Translations under genes and position numbers: made by a program
In this document: positions 7,695 through 15,545 of the stretch, in pieces
How the letters are laid out: each line of letters starts with the position of its first letter
How positions within the stretch are numbered: position 1 is the stretch's first letter
Notes under the pieces: generated by a model
The model's input: only the letters and a program-made list of their open reading frames with translations
Told to the model about the DNA's origin: nothing
Database searches by the model: none
Source of the DNA: Lysobacteraceae bacterium 2PB
Lineage (GTDB): Bacteria; Pseudomonadota; Gammaproteobacteria; Xanthomonadales; Xanthomonadaceae
Assembly (NCBI GenBank): GCA_005502915.1
Contig: SCMT01000034.1
Span: 1 to 39,784 of the forward strand
DNA: 39,784 bases
Direction of reading: 5' to 3'

Positions 7695-8360
7695 ATGTTC
7701 TCTTCAATGTCCCGTCTGGGTCTGGTTGCGACACTCTCCGCGCTGATTCTGACCGGCTGCGTCACCAGCTATACGTATCGCGATGGACCGGGTGGCGATT
7801 ACTACTACACCGAGCCCCGCGTCGAGTATTACGACGTCTATGGATACCCGTACGGATCAATTGGTTACGGCTATCCCGGCGGCTGGTACGGCCACTTCGG
7901 TTTCGGCTTCGGCTACATGCCGTATTCGCGTTACGGCTTCCCGTACGGTGCCTACGGGTATCGCTATGGCTATCCGTACGGCTACTACCCGTACTGGCGC
8001 TACACGCACCGTCCGCCGCGCCATCGTCCGCCGGGTGGTCCGGGTCCGGGCAATGGTCCGGGCAGCGGCCCCGGCGGTGGTCCGCGCTTCACCGACAACG
8101 AGGGCGGCCCGTGGCGCAACCTGGACCGTTTCCGCAATCGCGAACATCGCCCCCTGAATCCGGGCGGCGGCAGCAAGCCGCCGGGCGTGGTGGTCCGCGA
8201 GCGTCGTGCCCCGATCTCGCTGCCCGACAGTTCGCCGCCACCGCGTCCGCGCATCGAAGCACCGCGTCCGCGCATGATCGACGCGCCTCGCCCGCGTCCT
8301 TCGATGCCCGTGCGCTCGGAACGTCCGGAACGAGAATTCCGTCGCGGAGAAGAGCCTTGA
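7695..8360 (+). CDS. Tyr/Gly/Pro-rich lipoprotein
   Basis: Protein of 222 aa. An N-terminal signal ends in the lipobox LILTGC, so the product should be a lipidated envelope protein. The middle (residues about 40-105) is a low-complexity stretch of short GY, YPYG and YGYP units with very high Tyr and Gly. It is followed by a PPGGPGPGNGPG segment and a C-terminal half rich in Pro and Arg (PPRPRIEAPRPRM, then APRPRPSMP). No catalytic motif is visible. The ATG at 7695 follows an AGGGGTG six bases upstream; another ATG at 7674 is in frame but would push the signal peptide inward. Similar Tyr/Gly-rich lipoproteins are usually annotated as hypothetical; a structural, matrix or stress role is possible but unproven. 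Confidence 0.7.
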   Translation: MFSSMSRLGLVATLSALILTGCVTSYTYRDGPGGDYYYTEPRVEYYDVYGYPYGSIGYGYPGGWYGHFGFGFGYMPYSRYGFPYGAYGYRYGYPYGYYPYWRYTHRPPRHRPPGGPGPGNGPGSGPGGGPRFTDNEGGPWRNLDRFRNREHRPLNPGGGSKPPGVVVRERRAPISLPDSSPPPRPRIEAPRPRMIDAPRPRPSMPVRSERPEREFRRGEEP

Positions 8361-8410
8361 TGGCCCTTGCCAACGCAGGGAATTGGTCGCAAGCTAGCCC
8401 AGCATGACCG

Positions 8411-8433
8411 GTTGCGTCGCATTGCGACGCAAC
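8411..8433 (+). repeat. Perfect 10-bp hairpin after the lipoprotein gene
   Basis: GTTGCGTCGC and GCGACGCAAC flank a three-base loop, and a second small palindrome (CTCGTTACGAG, 8433-8443) follows directly. There is no T-run, so it may stabilise the 3' end of the lipoprotein mRNA rather than terminate it. Confidence 0.5.
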
Positions 8434-8511
8434 TCGTTACGAGATCGCCGACCCCGGCGGGGAAATCCGGATCCCCCCTGTTCCGCTCCCCGTCGGGCGT
8501 CGGCACCTTAC

Positions 8512-8534
8512 AACGGCGCTTCGGCGCCGTTTTT
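8512..8534 (+). terminator. Rho-independent terminator of the lipoprotein transcript
   Basis: AACGGCGC-TTCG-GCGCCGTT forms an eight-pair stem with a stable UUCG tetraloop, running straight into TTTT. It sits about 150 bases after the lipoprotein stop codon, with the hairpin at 8411-8433 in between. Confidence 0.85.
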
Positions 8535-8597
8535 CGTTGGTGCGGCGGTCCTGGAGCGTTGCGCGTGCTCGTCCACGCGCATGTCGATCGCGCAGAC

Positions 8598-8634
8598 AAA
8601 AAAAGGGGTCGGACGTCCCCCGACATCCGACCCC
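8598..8634 (-). terminator. Rho-independent terminator of a minus-strand transcript
   Basis: On the minus strand GGGGTCGGA (8634-8626) pairs with TCCGACCCC (8613-8605); the inner GTC/GAC can extend the stem past one mismatch. Seven T residues follow (8604-8598). This is a textbook terminator, yet no minus-strand protein gene lies upstream of it, which points to a non-coding RNA. Confidence 0.85.
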
Positions 8635-8710
8635 CGGCTACCTCAGCGCGCACGTGGCCAGCCCTGTTCCACCCCGGCCAGCGCTTTCGCGCCTTGCCGC
8701 GCTGAGTGCC
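8598..8710 (-). ncRNA. Candidate sigma-54-dependent structured small RNA, about 113 nt
   Basis: A near-consensus sigma-54 promoter (8721-8736) predicts a start at about 8710 on the minus strand, and a strong terminator ends the transcript at about 8598. Between them nearly every part can pair. CTCAGCGCG (8706-8698) pairs perfectly with CGCGCTGAG (8650-8642), starting four bases after the predicted start. Inside are a GCGC-GAAA-GCGC hairpin with a GNRA loop (8692-8681) and a five-pair TGGCC/GGCCA stem (8680-8676 with 8659-8655) around a G-rich loop containing GGTGGAACAGGG. The terminator hairpin follows. No open frame with a ribosome-binding site lies inside. The RNA is divergent from mnmG, whose start codon is about 145 bases away. 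I do not recognise an Rfam family. Sigma-54-driven RNAs known elsewhere (CrcZ, GlmY/GlmZ) differ in sequence and size. Confidence 0.65.
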
Positions 8711-8720
8711 ACTTGGGATA

Positions 8721-8736
8721 AGCAGGTTGCGTGCCA
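8721..8736 (-). promoter_or_regulatory. Sigma-54 (RpoN) promoter TGGCACGCAACCTGCT
   Basis: Against the consensus TGGCACGNNNNTTGCW only one defined position differs (C for the first T before TGC). The essential GG (8735-8734) and GC (8723-8722) are separated by exactly ten bases, as sigma-54 requires. It points left, toward the small RNA. Sigma-54 needs an enhancer-binding activator, whose site would lie further right, around or inside the start of mnmG; I could not identify one. Confidence 0.65.
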
Positions 8737-8854
8737 ACTTCGTTCCGGCCTGCGTGCCGGGCGACTGCTTTAGACTTTCCCGCAACGCACCGGCGCGGCA
8801 CGGCCGCCATCGACCCGCCCCCGACCGGCCGGGTCATCGATTCCAGGTCATCGC

Positions 8855-10738
8855 ATGAACGACTTCTACACCTTCGACGTCATCGTCATCGGCGGCGGCC
8901 ATGCCGGTACCGAGGCCGCGCTTGCGTCCGCGCGCGCCGGCGCCCGCACCCTGCTGCTGACCCACAACATCGAGACCGTGGGCGCGATGAGCTGCAACCC
9001 GGCCATCGGCGGCATCGGCAAGGGGCATCTGGTCAAGGAGATCGACGCGCTGGGCGGGATCATGGCCCGCGCGGCCGATGCCGCCGGCATCCAGTGGCGC
9101 CGGCTGAATGCCTCCAAGGGCCCGGCCGTGCGCGCGACCCGCTGCCAGGCGGACCGTTCGCTCTACCGCGCCTTCATCCGCCGCGCGGTCGAGACCCAGC
9201 CGAACCTGACCGTGTTCCAGTCGGCGGTCGACGACCTCATCCTGGAAGGCGATGCCGTGCGCGGCGCGATCACCAACACCGGCCTGCGCTTCCACGCCGA
9301 CGCGGTGGTGCTGACCGCCGGCACCTTCCTCGCCGGCAAGATCCACATCGGCGAGACCCAGTACGCCGCCGGCCGTATGGGCGATCCGCCGGCGGCCACG
9401 CTGGCCGCGCGCCTGCGCGAGCGCCCGTTCGCGATCGACCGGCTCAAGACCGGCACGCCGCCGCGCATCGACGGACGCTCGCTCGATTACGCGGCGATGG
9501 AAGAGCAGCCTGGCGACGACCCGTGCCCGGTGTTCTCGTTCATGGGCAGCACCGCCGACCACCCACGCCAGGTGCCGTGCTGGATCACCCACACCACCGA
9601 GCGCACCCACGAGATCATCCGCAACGCGCTGCATCGCTCGCCGCTGTACAGCGGCCAGATCGAGGGCATCGGCCCGCGCTACTGCCCGTCGATCGAGGAC
9701 AAGGTGGTGCGCTTCGCGGAGAAGGCCAGCCACCAGATCTTCGTCGAGCCCGAAGGCCTCGACGTGTTCGAGATCTATCCCAACGGGATCTCGACCTCGC
9801 TGCCGTTCGATGTGCAGCTGGACCTGGTGCGCAGCATCCGCGGCTTCGAGCGCGCGCACATCACCCGTGCCGGTTACGCCATCGAGTACGACTTCTTCGA
9901 CCCGCGCGGGCTGAAGACCTCGCTGGAGACCAAGCTCGTCTCCGGCCTGTTCTTCGCCGGACAGATCAACGGCACCACCGGCTATGAAGAAGCCGCAGCG
10001 CAGGGCCTGATCGCCGGCCTCAACGCCGCGCGCCACGCGCAGCAGAAGGAAGCGTGGTCGCCGCGTCGCGACGAGGCCTACATCGGCGTGCTGATCGACG
10101 ACCTGATCACCCACGGCACCAACGAGCCCTACCGCATGTTCACCAGCCGCGCCGAATACCGGCTGCAGCTGCGCGAGGACAACGCCGACCTGCGCCTGAC
10201 CGAAACCGGACGCACGCTCGGCCTGGTCGACGATGCGCGCTGGGAACGCTTCTCGCGCAAGCGCGACGCGGTGCAGGCCGAAACCGCGCGCCTCGGCGGC
10301 GTATGGGCGGCGCCGAACAACGCGCTCGGCCGCGAAGTGGTGGCGACGCTGGGCATCGACCTCAGCCGCGAGACGCATGCGCTGGACCTGCTGCGCAGGC
10401 CCGAACTCGATTACGCGAAGCTGATGACTGTGCCGATGCTCGGCCCCGGCGTGAACGATGCCGATGTCGCCGAACAGGTCGAGATCGAAGCGAAGTACGC
10501 CGGCTATCTCGCCCGCCAGCGCGAGGAGATCGCGCGCCAGCAGCGCCACGAACACACGGCGATCCCCGAGGGTTTCGACTACGCGCACGTGCGCGGACTG
10601 TCGAACGAAGTGCTCCAGAAGCTGCAGCGCGTGCGCCCGGAGACCGTCGGCCAGGCGCAGCGCATCCCGGGCATGACCCCGGCCGCGATCTCGCTGCTGC
10701 TGGTGCACCTGACGAAACGGCGCGGCGCGGCGGCGTGA
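8855..10738 (+). CDS. mnmG: tRNA uridine 5-carboxymethylaminomethyl modification enzyme MnmG (GidA)
   Basis: Protein of 627 aa, normal for the family. With MnmE it installs the (carboxymethyl)aminomethyl group on U34 of tRNAs reading two-codon-box codons, using FAD, NADH, methylene-THF and glycine or ammonium. The FAD dinucleotide fold starts at [14 protein letters not shown] (residues 9-22); [20 protein letters not shown] and the conserved Cys region [14 protein letters not shown] follow; the C-terminal MnmE-contacting domain carries [20 protein letters not shown]. An AGG sequence precedes the ATG at 8855. The partner mnmE lies at 26786-28135, on the other strand. The upstream region is shared with the divergent small-RNA candidate, and a TAGACT at 8772-8777 could be the mnmG -10. 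Confidence 0.97.
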   Translation: MNDFYTFDVIVIGGGHAGTEAALASARAGARTLLLTHNIETVGAMSCNPAIGGIGKGHLVKEIDALGGIMARAADAAGIQWRRLNASKGPAVRATRCQADRSLYRAFIRRAVETQPNLTVFQSAVDDLILEGDAVRGAITNTGLRFHADAVVLTAGTFLAGKIHIGETQYAAGRMGDPPAATLAARLRERPFAIDRLKTGTPPRIDGRSLDYAAMEEQPGDDPCPVFSFMGSTADHPRQVPCWITHTTERTHEIIRNALHRSPLYSGQIEGIGPRYCPSIEDKVVRFAEKASHQIFVEPEGLDVFEIYPNGISTSLPFDVQLDLVRSIRGFERAHITRAGYAIEYDFFDPRGLKTSLETKLVSGLFFAGQINGTTGYEEAAAQGLIAGLNAARHAQQKEAWSPRRDEAYIGVLIDDLITHGTNEPYRMFTSRAEYRLQLREDNADLRLTETGRTLGLVDDARWERFSRKRDAVQAETARLGGVWAAPNNALGREVVATLGIDLSRETHALDLLRRPELDYAKLMTVPMLGPGVNDADVAEQVEIEAKYAGYLARQREEIARQQRHEHTAIPEGFDYAHVRGLSNEVLQKLQRVRPETVGQAQRIPGMTPAAISLLLVHLTKRRGAAA

Positions 10739-10760
10739 TCCGCCGCAGGACACGGCCGCG

Positions 10761-11324
10761 ATGCAGCGCATCCTGCTGATCGGCCCTGGTGGTGCGGGCA
10801 AATCCACGCTGGCCCGTTGTCTTGCCGAGCGGCTGGACGTGCCCTTGCATCATCTTGACGCGCTCTACTGGCAGCCCGGCTGGATGCAGCCCGAGCGCGA
10901 TGCATGGGAAGCAAAGGTGCGTGCCTTGCTCGCCACCGAAGCCTGGGTGATGGATGGCAATTTTGGCGGCACGCTCGACTTGCGCCTGTCTACTTGCGAC
11001 ACGGTATTGCTGCTCGATCTTCCGCCATGGCAATGCCTGTGGCGCGTGCTGCATCGGCGCTGGACGCACCGCAACCGGCATCGGTTGGACATGACACCGG
11101 GCTGCAACGAAAAGGTCGATCTGGATTTCCTGTGGTGGATCGCGAGCTACCGCTGGCGCAGACGACCGGCGGTGCTGGCGAAGCTGCGCGGCGCGGCGAA
11201 GCGTGGCGTGCGCGTCGAGTGGCTGCAAGACGATGCCGGGATCGCGCGATTCCTGGCGGCATTGCCGCAGGTGCGAAGCGCGTCCTCCGAAGCGGCCATG
11301 CACGAGGGCAATGGCGTACCCTAG
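10761..11324 (+). CDS. P-loop kinase-like protein of the FlaR (DNA topology modulation) type
   Basis: Protein of 187 aa with a Walker A loop GPGGAGKS at residues 8-15, the LDALYW and GNFGGTLDLRL segments, and the conserved WRVLHRRWTHRNR region typical of the group annotated as FlaR or AAA/adenylate-kinase-like proteins. The biochemical role of the group is poorly known; the fold predicts phosphoryl transfer to a small substrate. The ATG at 10761 lies 22 bases after the mnmG stop, so it is probably read from the mnmG transcript. The C-terminal tail after about residue 165 is not conserved in character. Confidence 0.75.
   Translation: MQRILLIGPGGAGKSTLARCLAERLDVPLHHLDALYWQPGWMQPERDAWEAKVRALLATEAWVMDGNFGGTLDLRLSTCDTVLLLDLPPWQCLWRVLHRRWTHRNRHRLDMTPGCNEKVDLDFLWWIASYRWRRRPAVLAKLRGAAKRGVRVEWLQDDAGIARFLAALPQVRSASSEAAMHEGNGVP
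11317..11322 (+). promoter_or_regulatory. -10-like TACCCT placed for a leaderless start of the propeller lipoprotein
   Basis: The TAnnnT hexamer ends six bases before the ATG at 11329, the same spacing as at several other genes in this window. It is a weaker match (three of six) and overlaps the end of the preceding gene. Confidence 0.35.
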
Positions 11325-11328
11325 TGCG

Positions 11329-12639
11329 ATGCGCACGCCCACTCTCTTGACTGCCCTCGCCTTCGCCCTGCTCGCCGGTTGCGCCGCCGAGGTCGAAGCC
11401 CCGAAACCCGTGATCGCCGGCGACATCGCGATCGAGGCCTGGCCGCTGCCGGCGATGCCGGGCACGGCCTCGCCGGACCTGAGTCTGGCGCCCGATGGCC
11501 GCCTGCTGCTGAGCTGGATCAGCGAGGTCCCGGGGCGTCGCCCGGCGTTCCAGTTCGCCGAGCACCTGCCCGATCGCGGCTGGCAGACCGCGCGCACGAT
11601 TGCGGTGGGCAATTCGATGTTCGTGAACTGGGCCGACACGCCGCACATCGCGGCCACGCCCGACCGCGCGCTGTGGGCGCACTGGCTGCAGAAATCCGCC
11701 GACGCGCCCTACGCCTACGACGTGATGCTGGTGCGTTCGCTGGACCACGGCATGAACTGGAGCGCGCCGCGCAAGGTGCATGACGACGCGACCACGACCG
11801 AGCACGGGTTCGTGTCGATGTGGGCGCAGGAAGACGGGCTGCTGGGCATGGCCTGGCTGGACGGGCGCAACACGGGGGCTGGCGCGCACGCGGCCGAGCA
11901 TGACGACCATCAGGGCGGCCATGGCGCGGAACGCGGCCCGATGACCCTGCGCGCGGCGGTGTTCGACGCGAACATGGCCGACCGCGACGCCGTGCAGATC
12001 GATGCCGACGTCTGCGACTGCTGCCAGACCGATGTCGCAACGACGCGCGACGGCGCGCTGCTGGTCTATCGCGACCGGACGAAGGACGAGATCCGCGACA
12101 TCTACGCCACGCGTTTCGACGGCAAGGCCTGGTCGACGCCGAAGCCGGTGCATGCCGACGGCTGGAAGATGCCGGCCTGCCCGGTCAACGGCCCGTCGGT
12201 CGCCGCGCTGGACAGGCAGGCCGTGGTGGCCTGGTACACCGGCGCCAACGACGAGGTCGCGGTGAAGCTGGCGGTGTCCACCGATGCCGGCGCGACCTTC
12301 GGCAAGCCGCTGGTGCTCGACAAGGGCCCCGAGGTCGCCGGCCGCGTGGCGGTCGCCATCGACGCGAAGCAGGTCTGGGTCGTCTGGCTGCGCGAGGTGC
12401 AGGGCGCGCAGAGCCTGTGGCTGGCGCGCTACGCGCCCGATCTGTCGAAGGAAATACAGCGCACCAAGCTGGCCGACGTGAACGGCCGGGGGCGCGCCAC
12501 CGGCATGCCGAAACTGGTGCTGGACGGCGCCGTCGCGCACGTGGTCTGGACCGATGTCGTCGACGGCACGCCGCAGCTCAAGGGCGTGCGGATCGTCGCG
12601 GCGCCAGCAGCGCAGAAGGCACCGGCGAAGGCCGGCTGA
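11329..12639 (+). CDS. Sialidase-fold (beta-propeller) lipoprotein with a Cys cluster
   Basis: Protein of 436 aa. The signal peptide ends in the lipobox LLAGC with lipidated Cys18. The rest reads as a six-bladed propeller with Asp-box-like turns (SLDHGMNWSAP, SPDLSLAPDGRLLLSW, STDAGATFGKP), the pattern of BNR/sialidase repeats. The Arg triad and Glu/Tyr pair of true sialidases are not evident, so sialidase activity is doubtful. Two unusual features are a His-rich loop AEHDDHQGGHGAE at about 185-200 and the cysteine cluster DVCDCCQTD (Cys229, 231, 232). Both could bind metal. The start lies four bases after the stop of the kinase-like gene; the TACCCT six bases upstream may give a leaderless transcript. 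It is convergent with the AMP-ligase gene. Confidence 0.7.
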   Translation: MRTPTLLTALAFALLAGCAAEVEAPKPVIAGDIAIEAWPLPAMPGTASPDLSLAPDGRLLLSWISEVPGRRPAFQFAEHLPDRGWQTARTIAVGNSMFVNWADTPHIAATPDRALWAHWLQKSADAPYAYDVMLVRSLDHGMNWSAPRKVHDDATTTEHGFVSMWAQEDGLLGMAWLDGRNTGAGAHAAEHDDHQGGHGAERGPMTLRAAVFDANMADRDAVQIDADVCDCCQTDVATTRDGALLVYRDRTKDEIRDIYATRFDGKAWSTPKPVHADGWKMPACPVNGPSVAALDRQAVVAWYTGANDEVAVKLAVSTDAGATFGKPLVLDKGPEVAGRVAVAIDAKQVWVVWLREVQGAQSLWLARYAPDLSKEIQRTKLADVNGRGRATGMPKLVLDGAVAHVVWTDVVDGTPQLKGVRIVAAPAAQKAPAKAG

Positions 12640-12645
12640 TCGTCT

Positions 12646-12670
12646 GCTGCTGCGCCCTCAGCGCAGCAGC
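12646..12670. terminator. Possible bidirectional terminator hairpin between convergent genes
   Basis: GCTGCTGCGC and GCGCAGCAGC form a perfect ten-pair stem with a five-base loop. It starts just after the propeller lipoprotein and covers the last codons of the AMP-ligase. There is no T-run on either side. Confidence 0.4.
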
Positions 12671-14034
12671 GGCAGCAGCGATGCGCGGGGCAGTTTGCCG
12701 GTTTCGTTGCGGGGCAGGGCGTCGACCAGGCGCAGGCGGCGCGGCAGGAACAGCGGGTCGATGCTCTGGCGCAGCGCGTCGAGGATGACGGTTTCGTCCA
12801 GGCCCGGCGCCACTGCGAGTGCGGCGATGCGGCGCACGCCGGTGACTTCGCAGGGATCGAGCTGCAGCACCACGCCGTCGAGCACGCCGGGCACGGCGAG
12901 CAGGCGGCGGGTGAGGTCGCCGAGCGAGGCGCGCTTGCCGGCGATTTCGAGCAGGTCGGCCTGGCGGCCGCAGAGCAGGAAGCGGCCGTCCGGACGCAGT
13001 TCGACCAGGTCGGCCAGCATCACCGGCGCGGCGAGGTGCGCGGCCTGCACCAGGGTGCCGTCGGGCTGCGGCTGCAGGCGCACGTCGGGCAGCAGCTGCC
13101 ACAGGTCGTCGCGCGCGGTGCGGCGGGTGGCGATCACGCAGGTCTCCGTGGAACCGAACAGTTCGCGCACCTCGCAGCCGAAGCGCTGCTCGGCGGCGGC
13201 GGCCAGCGCCTGCGGCAGCGGCGCGGTCGCGGTCACGATGCCCGCAGGGCGGGGCAGTTCGATGCCCGATTCCACCAGCGCGCGCAGGTGCACCGGCGTG
13301 GTCACCAGCAGGGCCTCGCCGTGGGCCTCGCGCAGCGCGCGCGCCACGTCGTCCGGGAAGAACGGGCGTCCGCCATGCACGGAGGCGTTCGCCAGCAGCG
13401 GCAGCAGGACCGACAGCTCCATGCCGTACATGTGCTGCGGCGGCACGGTGGCGACGATCGGCAGGGTGGCGTCGGTCGCGCCGCTGTCGGGCCAGAGATG
13501 CTGCAGCACCGCCGCGTCCTGCGCGGTGCTGCGGCGCAGGCTGCCCCAGGTCTTGGGGTTCGCGCCGGGCGTGCCGGTACTGCCGGAGGTGAAGCCGATC
13601 ATCGCCAGTGCGCCTGCATCGACCTCGGGACGCGGGCCGTCGAGCTTGGGCAGGCGTTCGGGCAGGGCATGCAGGCGCGGCGGCGCCGGGCTCAGGCGCA
13701 CGTCGGAAATGCAGTAGCTGTCGGGATACTGGCGGCGCACGTCGTCGATCGCCGCGGGCGTGCGCGACGGCGGCAGCAGGTTGATCTGGCCGCGCAGCGC
13801 GACCGCACAGAAGGCGACCAGGAAGCGGTAGCGGTCTTCGCAGAGGTTCACCGCGCAGGCGGCCTCGGGCAGGCCGGCGGCGACGCCGCGCACTTCGGCG
13901 AGGAAGGTGTCCAGCGGGATGCGGCCGTGGCCGTCGAAGGCGAAGCAACGCCCGCCCGATCCCTCGGCGATCGCCATGCGCCGCGAGGCCGCCTGTGCCA
14001 CCCCGGCCCCCATCGATTCCAGCGCTGCCGACAT
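12658..14034 (-). CDS. AMP-ligase of the xanthomonadin/aryl-polyene type
   Basis: Protein of 458 aa of the ANL adenylate-forming superfamily. The P-loop is TSGSTGTPGANPKTW (149-163), with extra residues between the loop and the Lys compared with ordinary acyl-CoA synthetases; I associate this form with the AMP-ligases of xanthomonadin and aryl-polyene pathways, which load aryl starter acids onto a carrier protein. ELFGSTETCVIATR is the adenine-binding A5 region, and RNETGKLPR near the end gives the catalytic Lys447. At 458 aa it is short for an acyl-CoA synthetase. It is divergent from a phosphopantetheinyl transferase, the enzyme that activates carrier proteins, which supports a carrier-linked pathway. 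The carrier protein, ketosynthase and dehydratase genes of such a pathway are not in this window. A weak GGAG precedes the ATG. Confidence 0.7.
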   Translation of the reverse strand: MSAALESMGAGVAQAASRRMAIAEGSGGRCFAFDGHGRIPLDTFLAEVRGVAAGLPEAACAVNLCEDRYRFLVAFCAVALRGQINLLPPSRTPAAIDDVRRQYPDSYCISDVRLSPAPPRLHALPERLPKLDGPRPEVDAGALAMIGFTSGSTGTPGANPKTWGSLRRSTAQDAAVLQHLWPDSGATDATLPIVATVPPQHMYGMELSVLLPLLANASVHGGRPFFPDDVARALREAHGEALLVTTPVHLRALVESGIELPRPAGIVTATAPLPQALAAAAEQRFGCEVRELFGSTETCVIATRRTARDDLWQLLPDVRLQPQPDGTLVQAAHLAAPVMLADLVELRPDGRFLLCGRQADLLEIAGKRASLGDLTRRLLAVPGVLDGVVLQLDPCEVTGVRRIAALAVAPGLDETVILDALRQSIDPLFLPRRLRLVDALPRNETGKLPRASLLPLLR

Positions 14035-14082
14035 CCGCCCGTTCTCCGCGTGTTTCTCCGGGCATTGTGGCTGCCCGCCCCG

Positions 14083-14095
14083 GCGTAGCTTACGC
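14083..14095. promoter_or_regulatory. Inverted repeat GCGTA-GCT-TACGC between divergent genes
   Basis: The 5+5 repeat lies between the AMP-ligase and the phosphopantetheinyl transferase genes. TAnnnT hexamers occur on both strands within it (TAGCTT plus, TAAGCT minus), so a regulator bound here could control both genes together. This is inference from position. Confidence 0.3.
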
Positions 14096-14129
14096 TGGCG
14101 CCCCCTGCCCGCCCAAATTCCGACGCGCC

Positions 14130-14720
14130 GTGGAGTCCCTCGTTTCCGGCCCCGTGCATTGCGCCTGGTGGCCCTACCGTCCCGGCGACCGGGCCGAAGA
14201 CCGGGTGCGCGACTGGCTCGGCGCGGCCTGGGGCGTGCCGCCGGCCGCGCTGCGGATCACGCGCGACGCCCACGGCCGCCCGCACATCGACGCCGGCCCG
14301 CACCATGCCGACGTCAACTGGAGCCACAGCGGCGAGCGGCTGATCGCCGCCTGCGCCGACGCCGCGCGCGTCGGCATCGACATCGAGCTGCTGCGCCCGC
14401 GCCCCAAGGCGCTGGCCCTGGCCCAGCGCTTCTTCCACCCGGCCGAGACCGCCGCGCTGGAGGCCCAGGCGACCGATCCTCCGACGCTGCAGCTGGCCTT
14501 CACCCGGTTGTGGTGCGCCAAGGAAGCGCTGCTGAAGGCCCATGGGCGCGGGCTGTCGTTCGGACTGCACCGGCTGCGCTTCTCGCTGGACGACCGCGAC
14601 GGCCCGCCGCGCCTGCTCGATTGCGACGCCGAACTGGGCCTGCCCGGCGACTGGCGCCTGCACGCCTGGACGCCGACACCCGGCTACCTGGCGACGCTGG
14701 CGTGGCGCGACGCGGGCTGA
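14130..14720 (+). CDS. 4'-phosphopantetheinyl transferase, Sfp type
   Basis: Protein of 196 aa from a GTG start at 14130. It transfers phosphopantetheine from CoA to a serine of acyl- or peptidyl-carrier proteins. The family signatures are complete: NWSHSGERL (63-71), the magnesium-binding [10 protein letters not shown] (Asp84, Glu86) and [18 protein letters not shown] (Trp128, Lys131, Glu132). The Sfp/HetI type serves secondary metabolism, and its position back to back with the AMP-ligase suggests that both act in one carrier-protein pathway, such as an aryl-polyene pigment. The frame is open further upstream, but the extra residues lack domain character. It stops 52 bases before rsmG. Confidence 0.85.
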   Translation: MESLVSGPVHCAWWPYRPGDRAEDRVRDWLGAAWGVPPAALRITRDAHGRPHIDAGPHHADVNWSHSGERLIAACADAARVGIDIELLRPRPKALALAQRFFHPAETAALEAQATDPPTLQLAFTRLWCAKEALLKAHGRGLSFGLHRLRFSLDDRDGPPRLLDCDAELGLPGDWRLHAWTPTPGYLATLAWRDAG

Positions 14721-14760
14721 GTCCGACCCGGGCCCGGCCGACCATGGCCCGAACCTCGGC

Positions 14761-14766
14761 GATAAT
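14761..14766 (+). promoter_or_regulatory. -10 element GATAAT, leaderless start of rsmG
   Basis: Five of six bases match TATAAT, and the hexamer ends six bases before the ATG at 14773, predicting transcription from the A of ATG. No Shine-Dalgarno sequence is present. CCGACC at the -35 distance is a poor match. Confidence 0.55.
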
Positions 14767-14772
14767 GCCGGC

Positions 14773-15429
14773 ATGAGCACGCCCCCCCTTTCCGCCGACG
14801 CGCGCGCGGACCTCGACGCCGGCCTCGCCGCGCTCGGCCTCGATGCCGCCCTGGCCGAGCCGCTGGCCCGCTACCTCGCGCTGATGCTGCGCTGGAACGC
14901 CACCTACAACCTCACCGCCATCCGCGACCCGCGCGAGATGGTGACCAAGCACCTGCTCGACTCGCTGGCGATGGCGCCGGCGGTGCGCGACGTGGCCACC
15001 CTGGCCGACCTCGGCACCGGCCCCGGCCTGCCGGGCATCCCGCTGGCCATCGCCACCCCGGGCCTGCGCGTGACCCTGGTCGAATCCGCCGGCAAGAAGG
15101 CCCGGTTCATGCGCGAAGCCCTGCGCACCCTGGGCCTGGGCAACGCCGAGGTCGCCGAATCGCGGATCGAGGCCCTCGACCGACCGGGCGCCTACCAGGC
15201 GATCACCGCCCGCGCACTGGCCACGCTCCCGCAGATCCTGGCCCTGGGCGGGCACCTGCTGGCCCCGGACGGGGTGCTGCTGGCGATGAAGGGCGCGCGC
15301 CCGGACGAGGAGATCGCCGCACTGCCGCCGGGCTGGGCCGTGCGCGGGATCCAGCCGCTGACCGTGCCCGGACTGGACGCCGAGCGCCACCTGGTCATGA
15401 TCGGCCGCGACCATTCGACCAGCGGCTGA
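14773..15429 (+). CDS. rsmG: 16S rRNA (guanine-527-N7)-methyltransferase RsmG (GidB)
   Basis: Protein of 218 aa, normal for the family. It methylates N7 of G527 in 16S rRNA using S-adenosylmethionine; loss gives low-level streptomycin resistance in other bacteria. Visible features: the N-terminal helical part with [17 protein letters not shown] (family hallmark), the SAM-binding loop [16 protein letters not shown] (77-92), [16 protein letters not shown], and the YQAITARAL segment. It precedes parA and parB, the common arrangement near the replication origin. The start is set by the GATAAT hexamer, which implies a leaderless mRNA. Confidence 0.95.
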   Translation: MSTPPLSADARADLDAGLAALGLDAALAEPLARYLALMLRWNATYNLTAIRDPREMVTKHLLDSLAMAPAVRDVATLADLGTGPGLPGIPLAIATPGLRVTLVESAGKKARFMREALRTLGLGNAEVAESRIEALDRPGAYQAITARALATLPQILALGGHLLAPDGVLLAMKGARPDEEIAALPPGWAVRGIQPLTVPGLDAERHLVMIGRDHSTSG

Positions 15430-15452
15430 GGGCAGGAGGCCCCCGCTGCAGG

Positions 15453-15458
15453 CATAAT
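15453..15458 (+). promoter_or_regulatory. Possible -10 element CATAAT for parAB
   Basis: Five of six bases match the -10 consensus. It lies in the 116-base gap between rsmG and parA and would give a leader of about 80 bases. No good -35 accompanies it. Confidence 0.3.
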
Positions 15459-15545
15459 CTGCGGTTCGGCCGCTTTCGCTCCATACCGGAAGGCATGGGG
15501 TGGTACGGTGCAATCCGCCTCCACGAGTACCCACCGGACCCATCC

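Noticed and set aside
8367-8773. Open frames on the plus strand across the small-RNA region (8367-8705, 8404-8721, 8537-8773)
   Set aside because: They overlap two terminators and the paired RNA sequence, lack ribosome-binding sites and have no protein-like composition.
12658-14720. A complete xanthomonadin/aryl-polyene gene cluster
   Set aside because: Only the AMP-ligase and phosphopantetheinyl transferase are here. Flanking genes are a propeller lipoprotein and rsmG, and no carrier protein, ketosynthase or dehydratase is present.
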